The position numbers and the translations under genes are program-made. 64,000 nucleotides of DNA from Sulfitobacter pontiacus (GTDB lineage Bacteria; Pseudomonadota; Alphaproteobacteria; Rhodobacterales; Rhodobacteraceae), in contig NZ_CP160851.1 of the NCBI RefSeq assembly GCF_040790665.1, positions 62,001 through 126,000 on the forward strand, written 5' to 3'. The stretch's first letter is position 1. Each line of letters opens with the position of its first letter. Positions 57,587 to 64,000 of this stretch are shown piece after piece. The notes under the pieces are model-generated. The model was not told the origin of the DNA and searched no databases. It worked only from the letters and a program-made list of their open reading frames with translations.

Positions 57587-58591
57587 TTAGTCGACTTTGT
57601 CGGCCGAGAAGTAGCCGTTCCCGTTCAGCGACCCGTCGTCAGCGCCGATACCAAATGTCAGCGCACCGGCAACCTGTTCGGCATTTGGCCCATAGAACGC
57701 ACCGGAGTACGTCCCTTCGGCACTATTGACGTCGATATCGCTGATGAAATCCGCATCTGCCGTCAACGTCCCGGCAAAACCATTGTTGTCGAACGTGGTT
57801 TTATCCATCGCGATGGTCCCTTCAACGGCATCACGTACACCGTCTTCGGGATCTTCGATGGTGGTGTTCCCGATGGTGCCCCAGATCTCGCCCGCGCCAA
57901 AGTCTGCCGTCATCGCGATCTCGCTACGCACCTTGTACCGGCTTTCGCTGTTCGATTCGAAGCCGCTGTTTGGCACAACATTGATCCGCGACCGGCCCGT
58001 ATATTCGGCTTTTGGCAGATCTTTCAGATCTTCATCCGCCGTCTCGGTACCAAAGATCGCAAAGGTACTGTCGCCGGACACGTGACCTTCGGCGTTCTCG
58101 GACGACCGGAAAATCTGCACCACCTGGGCAAAGCCGTTGCCCGCCGTCAGCAGATCTTCAACCGGACCATTATAGTTGTAGACCCCGGCGAATTTGCCAT
58201 CCACCTCGACCTCGTAGCCGTCACCGTCGCCGTTCACGTCGGCAGGGGTGAACGCCAGCTCTTCGCCGTCGATGGTCACGGTCAGCGCGCCATCATCATT
58301 GCGCTTGATCGACGCGGTGACATCAGTCGTCGTGCTGGTTTCCCCGGTGTGATAGTTTAGGTTCTGCAAGGCGACGCCCACGGCGCGCGCGGTCAGCGTC
58401 TTGCCTGACGCAATAGCAGCACCGGCATCGACCGGATCACCGTCCTCGTCTGTTGCAAAGGTCCGTTTGGCCTGCGCCTCTTCGGTGATGTCTGTCACAT
58501 CAATCACCTTGTCGACCCCGTTCGATGACCCGCAGGCCGCGACGCTCAGCGCCAGCGCGGTCGTTGTCATCAATTGCATGTAAAGTTTCAT
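57587..58591 (-). CDS. TbpB-like surface lipoprotein, probable Slam cargo
   Basis: 334 residues from ATG 58591, AAGGG about eight bases upstream. The N-terminus has a lipobox (LALSVAAC, lipidated Cys about residue 20) followed by GSSNG. The C-terminal barrel carries GTYSGAFYGPNAEQVAGAL, the hallmark of transferrin-binding protein-like / factor-H-binding-like barrels, and GFAGTLTADADF. Such lipoproteins are surface-exposed and bind host or environmental ligands (transferrin, haem, others). The ligand is unknown here; in a free-living marine cell haem or another iron source is a guess. Paired with the downstream Slam gene. Confidence 0.82.
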   Translation of the reverse strand: MKLYMQLMTTTALALSVAACGSSNGVDKVIDVTDITEEAQAKRTFATDEDGDPVDAGAAIASGKTLTARAVGVALQNLNYHTGETSTTTDVTASIKRNDDGALTVTIDGEELAFTPADVNGDGDGYEVEVDGKFAGVYNYNGPVEDLLTAGNGFAQVVQIFRSSENAEGHVSGDSTFAIFGTETADEDLKDLPKAEYTGRSRINVVPNSGFESNSESRYKVRSEIAMTADFGAGEIWGTIGNTTIEDPEDGVRDAVEGTIAMDKTTFDNNGFAGTLTADADFISDIDVNSAEGTYSGAFYGPNAEQVAGALTFGIGADDGSLNGNGYFSADKVD

Positions 58592-58646
58592 TTCAATGCC
58601 CTTTCTAAATAGCCCCAAGCGGGCGGGTGCCTGCCGAAATCGCAGC

Positions 58647-58687
58647 AGGTTAAGAAAGGTTAAAAATCGACCGTAAACGTACCGTAA
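58647..58687. promoter_or_regulatory. Tandem direct repeats upstream of the surface lipoprotein gene
   Basis: AGGTTAA at 58647-58653 and 58657-58663 (period 10) and ACCGTAA at 58670-58676 and 58681-58687 (period 11). Helical-phase direct repeats upstream of a start, about 60-95 bases away, are the usual form of operators for OmpR-type regulators. Confidence 0.4.
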
Positions 58688-58772
58688 TTTTTTGCGCGGC
58701 GCTCCGTGAAAAAATCGTGAAAAAAGAATGCATCAGGCGGTTTTTCATCGCTAAACGCTCAGAGGGCCTAAC

Positions 58773-61700
58773 CTATAGTTGCGACAGATATGCCAGCGCC
58801 TGTTTGCTTGGCATAAAGAAGTACCCCCCCGCCACCGTTCGGGTGAAATCCACCGGCGCAGGCTGTGCGACCCCCACCCCTTCCGCGCGGGACATCGGGC
58901 ACATATCCAGCGCCAGCGACTCCTCCGACCCCGGAATAATGAACGTATCACCCTTCTGTTTCGGCGTGATCAAAGGGTCCGGCCCATGCCGCCCGCCGTG
59001 GAACCCGTCGGCGTTGATCCAGGTCTGCTGCACGAACTCGAACTGCCGTTCGATATTGGCGTTAAAGCACATAAAGAAGGTGCCTTCCTCTTTCTCAACC
59101 GGCGGTACGGTCTCGGTATCGCGCCGCACCCAGCCCGCGTCGATCAAGCCAGCGTCCTGCGGCGTGTCAAACGCGCTGCTATAGGTCCGGCCCCGTCGCA
59201 ACAGCCGATGGCGGTTGTTGATCTGCAAAGTGATCTCGTGACCGGGGCGGAAACTGTCGCGCGGGTTGGCGCGGCGGATATGCGACCCGATCGGGCAATA
59301 CAGCCCCAAGGGGTCGTCCTCGCCATGGCGGAAATCATTGTCGGGAATCACCGGCCGCAGCAGATCGCGCGGTATGCCAAGGGGGCCGACCTCATGCTCC
59401 AGCTCTGACAAGGCATCGTTGAACGCGGCCCAGCCCTGCGTCGTCCAGATCGTCTCATCCATGCTCAGACCGCCATGCACGCCCAAACGGCCGCTGCCCC
59501 TTGGCGTGCGTGTCCGGTCAAGGAACTGCTGCAGCGCAACCAGATGGCCGTCGGTCGCAGGGCGCTGGTCCGTGGCGGCCTGCAATGCCTTGAGGCGCAG
59601 CCCGACATAGCGACGCACGACCGCGTGATAGCGCGCGCGGTTGCGCAGGCTGCGCGACACCGACGGGTTGCGCGCCAGTGAACTGCCGTCCGCCCACCGA
59701 CCGATGATCTTGGCGGTGATCCATTGCTCCATCCAGATCTGCCGTGCATCCGGCCCCATAGGCACATCGCCATAGGGCGATTGATCCATCTGCCCGCGCT
59801 GCATATCCCCCAGCACGATATCCTTGTCGCCGGGCATGTGGTCGCCCTGCCGGATCCTGATGTCGGCCTGCATATCCTCGCGGATCGCATCCGCGATGCC
59901 CTTTTTCGGCAGATGTCGCGCCTCAAGCCCGCGCGCCTTGGTCGCCACAAAATCCTTCAAAGCCTTGTCATTGTGCAAGATCTGCCGCACCGCCAGAAAG
60001 CTCCCGCCGCGGCCAAAATCACGCTGGTCCCCCAGATGCAGCCGCCCAAAGCGCGGCACCAGATCCGTCACCGGCCGCTCGACCGCCGACAGCCCCTGCG
60101 CCGCCGGCGTATCGGCGGGCACGGTGATCGCCAGCGGCAGGTAGCCCCGGGAATCGGGATACCCCAGGATGAACTCCCCCGCGCCGACCACATCATCCGG
60201 CGCGGCCTTGCCTTTGGCAAAGGCCTGGGTGTGGCGCATGATCGGCTGCGAGATACCGTCACGCGTGCCGAACCCGTCGCTATGGGCCAAGCCGCGGCGT
60301 TGCAGATCCGCCCGCACGATGCTGTCAACCGCGATGCCATATTGCTCGAACATCACGGTCAGCGTGTCGTCGGTTGCCGCCTGCTCCGAAGGATCGCGGG
60401 CATAGGACAGCAGCAAAGCGTGCGCGGCGCCGTCGCTCCATCGCCAGCGGGCGGGATCGGCGGGCGTGCCCGCATCGCCCAACACCCGCGCCCGTGCCGC
60501 CATGCCGCTGGCAAAGGCATGGGGCAACGTCGCGCGCCCGTCGTGGGGCGTGTCGGGAAACCCCAGCAGCGACAGCCCGCCAGAGGACAGGGCAATGAAA
60601 TGCGCCGGATAATCGGGATAGGCGTCGCCAAAGCTCAGCCGCGCATCCCAGGGCGCACCGGGGGTCTCGGCATTGCGCGCCTCTTGCAGCAACTGCGCGA
60701 TCAGGCGCTTGCCCCCCTGCCCCGTGTCAAAGCGCAGCACCCGCGCCGTCATCAACGGATGTCGCCCCAGCCCGTTGAACAGCAAGGTCTGCACCTGGTC
60801 CGTCTCGATCGCATCGGCGGGGCGCGGCGCGGTGTAGAATAGGTTGGCCCACGCGCGATATTCGTCATGGGTCAGCGCCCGCGCCAGCCCGTCGCGCACC
60901 AGCGCATTGGTGCGGATCATCCCTGTGGTCAGCTGCGGAAAGCGGCTGTACCAGACCTGCGTCTGCACCTGCTGGCGCCGCACCCAGCGTTTGAACCTGT
61001 CACCGTCCTGCGCCCCATCCAGAAAAAACCACCGGCTGCGCGGAAAGCCCACGCAGTTGTTCCACGCCATCGTCTGGCCGCGGTGCACCTTGGTGATGAA
61101 ATCCTCGAGGTAGCTTTCCCAGCTGCCGTCGTAATTGCCCTGAAAGATCAGCTTTTGACTGCTTTTGGGGCAGTACCAGCGCGCATAATGAATGGTGGCG
61201 AAATCGGTGACAAAGCCGGGGCGGAACCACAGGATTTTCATATATTTGATGATGTGGAACGCCAGCGCCGTGGTCAGCCGCCGCAGCAGGCCGGGCTTCA
61301 AGGCACTGACCGAGGTGATGTGGTTCTGCGCATAGCCGGGCAGATCCTCCATCGCTTGCACGGCGGCGACGTGATCATGAGGCGCATAGCGGTCATCCGG
61401 CGTCTCGCGCGTCTCGACCCGCCGCAACCACGCCAGCACCCCGCCCGCCACCGTAAGCGCCAGCAACAGCGGCACCATCCAAAGCGAGACATAGACATCC
61501 GCCGCCTGCAACAGACTGACAATACCAAAGGCGACCAGCCCCACAGGCAGCACCAACGCCAGCAGCGCAAAGACCGCCAAGGGCTTCAGCCCCAGCCCCG
61601 CATATTTCGCGATAAACCCCGAGAAGGGGAAATCCTTGTGCCGCGAGAAGCGCGGATAGCGATGGGATGGGCGGTACAGCAGCGCCGCTTTCGCAGGGTC

Positions 61701-63635
61701 CTGCTGCATCTGTTTGCGGATATCGGCGACCAGATCGGCGGGGTCCGTGGTGCCCTCGGCTGCGCGCTGTCGCACCTGCGCCTCGGCCCAGTCATAGAGG
61801 TTTTTCTCCGCCTCGATCTGGCGCACGGGCATATGTTCGGTGCCGTTGAAGTTCACCCCGATGGTGCCCCAGGGCTTGGTATCGGGATGTAGCAGATGCG
61901 CGCGCACCGCCGCGACAAACCCGCCCTGCGCATCTTTCAGAAACGGCAACACTGTCGAACAGGGCGCGTCGATCCGTTGCGCCAGCCGCGCCAGCGCGTC
62001 CCGCGGCATGCCATCGGTGTTGAACTCTGCCAGCAGATGCGTGGGCCGCGCATCAAGCCGCGTCTCGGCCCCCAGATTGACCAGATTGAGGCTTGCGAAA
62101 TGCACGATCCCCGTGCCCTCAAGCCCCTGCTTCAAATCCGATGTCTCCTCCTGCAACCCCGCCAGGACCGCGCGGAGCGCCTCTATATCCACCCCCTCTT
62201 TCAAGGGCACTGGTGCCACGATCGTCGACTGTGCCGCGTGACCTTCCACCATGTCGAACCGCATCCGTAAGCGGCCCAGATAGGGGCCATAGAACTTTGG
62301 CCGCTCGGGTAGAAAGGCGATGCCGGGGCGCGACAGGATGATCTGGAATGCCTCGGTGATGATCTCATGCGCCATCTCGTGCCCCAGACAGTGATGCATC
62401 CCCAACCCAAAGGACAGATCCGGCCGCGCGGTGCCGTCCTTGGCCAGGAACCCTTCGCCGGGCATGAAGCGGTTGGGGTGTTTCACCACCCGCGGATCAT
62501 GCAGGGCTTGCGCTGTTGCCAGAATGACCACGGCACCGGGTTTGATCCGCCGCAGCGCCTCGGGCAGGCCCTGCGTATCGCCGGCCTCTTTGCGCAGGCG
62601 GAACTGGCCGGGAAAAAGCGACGGATTAAAGCGGGCGATCTCGAACAATATGTCACGCAGGGCCAAGCGGGCCTGCGGATCGTCGGGGGTGGCTTCGGCT
62701 CGCGCGGCACAGCGCAGCGCCTGATGGAACTGGTCCGGCTTGCGGCGCATCTGGTCGAGTATCTTGCCCGCCGCAAGCGCGGTGGTGGGCACAAAGCCGG
62801 TGATCACCCCGAACAAGATCACCCGTACGGTGTCTTTGTCCGACTGTTCCCAAACCGGCCCAGCATCGCCTTGCCGCGCGACCTGATCCATCAACCCTTG
62901 CAAGAAACCCGCCTGTGCGGGGTCCGCCCGTTCGTCGGCGGACAGCTTGGCATAGGCGTCGATGCTGGCATCCAGCAGATCGCAAATGCGCTTGGCCCCG
63001 ATCATCGCCTGCCGACGCACCGCAGGCGTGCCCGAGGGGTCAGCAAAGATCAGCGAGGAACAGGCCGCCGAAAACGCGGCAAAGTTTTCCGCGCTTGGTG
63101 CCGCGATGCCAAAGGTCTTCAGACAGGCCTCTGCCGTGACGCGCATAAAGACATCGCGCGCCATGTCGATCTGCCCGCCGCTATCCTCCAGCAAGGCTTC
63201 GGTCACGCGGCGCACCACAGGGCGCACATGGGTCACCGGATCAATCGCCGCCCAAGGATCGCGCAAAATCGCCATCTGCGCGGCATGGGTCTGTGCATCA
63301 TCGCCCAAGGCAAAAACCGGCGGGCCTGCCATCTCTTCCATCTCGGGGCCAAAGGGCACGCCAAAAACATCGGGCCGATGCAATGCCGCCACGATATCGG
63401 CGTGGCGCGTGACAAAGTGATACGGCCCCAACCGCACCACCGGCGCAATCCGCTGCATCAGGCGCAGCCCGCCATGTTTCATCAGCCCTTGCGTGATCCG
63501 GCTACGCAGCTGTGCGACCCAACTGCCGTTCAGCGCATCAAGCGTGAAATGCCGCGTTCCCAGATCAGAGGGATGCGCCCGCTCCTCCGCCTGCGCTTGC
63601 CGGATACCAGCGTAGTTGTCTGCATATTTCGTCAT
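58773..63635 (-). CDS. Cytochrome P450 - membrane segment - DyP-type peroxidase fusion protein
   Basis: 1620 residues from ATG 63635 (GAAGG ten bases upstream; GTG 63674 is possible). Residues 25-490 are a P450: the E-x-x-R pair in EIARFNPSLFPGQFRLR and the haem-thiolate loop SFGLGMHHCLGHEMAHE with Cys416. A linker follows, then two or more membrane helices (about 683-740). Two copies of an H-(F/Y)-A-x...F-N-x-D-G unit lie at about 511-545 and 815-850. The C-terminal part is DyP-type: GFGTRDGISQP with Asp1126 (GxxDG), and GSHIRRANPRDS with proximal His1452. So one chain carries two haem sites and a membrane anchor. Substrate unknown. Confidence 0.88.
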   Translation of the reverse strand: MTKYADNYAGIRQAQAEERAHPSDLGTRHFTLDALNGSWVAQLRSRITQGLMKHGGLRLMQRIAPVVRLGPYHFVTRHADIVAALHRPDVFGVPFGPEMEEMAGPPVFALGDDAQTHAAQMAILRDPWAAIDPVTHVRPVVRRVTEALLEDSGGQIDMARDVFMRVTAEACLKTFGIAAPSAENFAAFSAACSSLIFADPSGTPAVRRQAMIGAKRICDLLDASIDAYAKLSADERADPAQAGFLQGLMDQVARQGDAGPVWEQSDKDTVRVILFGVITGFVPTTALAAGKILDQMRRKPDQFHQALRCAARAEATPDDPQARLALRDILFEIARFNPSLFPGQFRLRKEAGDTQGLPEALRRIKPGAVVILATAQALHDPRVVKHPNRFMPGEGFLAKDGTARPDLSFGLGMHHCLGHEMAHEIITEAFQIILSRPGIAFLPERPKFYGPYLGRLRMRFDMVEGHAAQSTIVAPVPLKEGVDIEALRAVLAGLQEETSDLKQGLEGTGIVHFASLNLVNLGAETRLDARPTHLLAEFNTDGMPRDALARLAQRIDAPCSTVLPFLKDAQGGFVAAVRAHLLHPDTKPWGTIGVNFNGTEHMPVRQIEAEKNLYDWAEAQVRQRAAEGTTDPADLVADIRKQMQQDPAKAALLYRPSHRYPRFSRHKDFPFSGFIAKYAGLGLKPLAVFALLALVLPVGLVAFGIVSLLQAADVYVSLWMVPLLLALTVAGGVLAWLRRVETRETPDDRYAPHDHVAAVQAMEDLPGYAQNHITSVSALKPGLLRRLTTALAFHIIKYMKILWFRPGFVTDFATIHYARWYCPKSSQKLIFQGNYDGSWESYLEDFITKVHRGQTMAWNNCVGFPRSRWFFLDGAQDGDRFKRWVRRQQVQTQVWYSRFPQLTTGMIRTNALVRDGLARALTHDEYRAWANLFYTAPRPADAIETDQVQTLLFNGLGRHPLMTARVLRFDTGQGGKRLIAQLLQEARNAETPGAPWDARLSFGDAYPDYPAHFIALSSGGLSLLGFPDTPHDGRATLPHAFASGMAARARVLGDAGTPADPARWRWSDGAAHALLLSYARDPSEQAATDDTLTVMFEQYGIAVDSIVRADLQRRGLAHSDGFGTRDGISQPIMRHTQAFAKGKAAPDDVVGAGEFILGYPDSRGYLPLAITVPADTPAAQGLSAVERPVTDLVPRFGRLHLGDQRDFGRGGSFLAVRQILHNDKALKDFVATKARGLEARHLPKKGIADAIREDMQADIRIRQGDHMPGDKDIVLGDMQRGQMDQSPYGDVPMGPDARQIWMEQWITAKIIGRWADGSSLARNPSVSRSLRNRARYHAVVRRYVGLRLKALQAATDQRPATDGHLVALQQFLDRTRTPRGSGRLGVHGGLSMDETIWTTQGWAAFNDALSELEHEVGPLGIPRDLLRPVIPDNDFRHGEDDPLGLYCPIGSHIRRANPRDSFRPGHEITLQINNRHRLLRRGRTYSSAFDTPQDAGLIDAGWVRRDTETVPPVEKEEGTFFMCFNANIERQFEFVQQTWINADGFHGGRHGPDPLITPKQKGDTFIIPGSEESLALDMCPMSRAEGVGVAQPAPVDFTRTVAGGYFFMPSKQALAYLSQL

Positions 63636-63691
63636 GCGTCGGATGCCTTCTGCAAAGGCCCCTCGGGGGGTCACCAGCCGGCGCGCCGTAC

Positions 63692-64000
63692 CTAGAACAT
63701 CTCTTCAATCATACGCGCGTTCAGCGACCGGTCCGAAAAGGGAAGCCAGTTGATATAGCTGCGGTTGAAACGGGGCTCGAACTCGTACAGGTCGCGCTTG
63801 GCACGCGACACGGCGTCGGGGCGACCCATGCGGTGCAGCGCCAGAACCTTGACCATATGGGCGTACCAATAGGCAGGGCGCAGCAACAAGGCGTGATCCG
63901 CGTGCTGCAATGCGGCCGACAGATCCCCGGCCAGCAGCGCGGCAAGGGCTGTCTCCCCCTCGAAACAAAAGCGCTGCGGGTGGTGGGGCGACAGGCGGAT
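63692..64000 (-). CDS. TPR-containing protein, C-terminal part (5' end outside window)
   Basis: The minus-strand frame is open from base 64000 to the TAG at 63692-63694, 102 residues. It reads IRLSPHHPQRFCFEGETALA then GDLSAALQHADHALLLRPAYWYAHMVKVLALHRMGRPDAV (pattern). The first motif and the following TPR-like repeat are typical of the C-terminal half of class III adenylate cyclases or CadC/ToxR-type regulators with TPR domains. It ends 57 bases before the fusion-protein start on the same strand, so it may be co-transcribed with it or regulate it. Confidence 0.65.
   Translation of the reverse strand: MRLSPHHPQRFCFEGETALAALLAGDLSAALQHADHALLLRPAYWYAHMVKVLALHRMGRPDAVSRAKRDLYEFEPRFNRSYINWLPFSDRSLNARMIEEMF

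Noticed and set aside
1-64000. CRISPR arrays, insertion sequences, tRNA or rRNA genes, prophage genes
   Set aside because: No regularly spaced repeats, transposase frames, cloverleaf or rRNA sequence were recognised in the window.

Overview
The window looks like the chromosome of a marine roseobacter-type alphaproteobacterium (Rhodobacterales). The GC content is high and GTG starts are common. The flagellar genes are of the alphaproteobacterial CtrA-controlled kind (flaF, flbT, motE, a MucR regulator, no fliD/fliS/flgM). TRAP transport is present, and the palindrome TTAA-N7-TTAA that defines CtrA boxes occurs at several flagellar promoters. This is inferred from gene content and motifs; no search was run.

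Layout. (1) 1-402: 3' end of an FAD monooxygenase. (2) 607-6543: iron-type envelope cluster on the plus strand: imelysin, porin-like barrel, di-haem oxidoreductase, second imelysin, DUF1513 protein. (3) 6845-11535: an unrecognised protein and a large orphan sensor kinase with a PhnD-like periplasmic domain. (4) about 11.5-50.5 kb: an almost complete flagellar island (export gate, C-ring, rod, rings, hook, filament, stators, chaperones). It also carries its own regulators: a MucR protein, two OmpR-type regulators with degenerate receivers, FlaF/FlbT, and a divergent sigma-32-like factor transcribed ahead of fliK and flgD. No chemotaxis genes are seen. (5) 50.6-55.9 kb: a TRAP transporter with a beta-hydroxyacid dehydrogenase and an aldehyde dehydrogenase, a probable catabolic operon. 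(6) 56.1-58.6 kb: a Slam-type outer-membrane protein (type XI secretion) with a TbpB-like surface lipoprotein. (7) 58.8-63.6 kb: one reading frame of about 1620 codons joining a cytochrome P450, a membrane segment and a DyP-type peroxidase. (8) 63.7 kb to the end: 3' end of a TPR protein.

How it fits together. CtrA boxes lie before fliL/fliF, flaF, fliQ, the flagellin gene and the sigma factor gene, which suggests that CtrA drives early genes and the sigma factor. A second recurring word, CAAGGATA(G/A), sometimes arranged as an inverted repeat, sits before flgB/fliI, fliG, flgI and the Rem-like regulator, flgF and the periplasmic TPR gene, flaF, and the sigma gene. I do not recognise it as a known operator. 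It is the best candidate here for an undescribed flagellar control element. The other standout is the P450-DyP fusion. Four convergent gene pairs in the island end stop-to-stop with no spacer.
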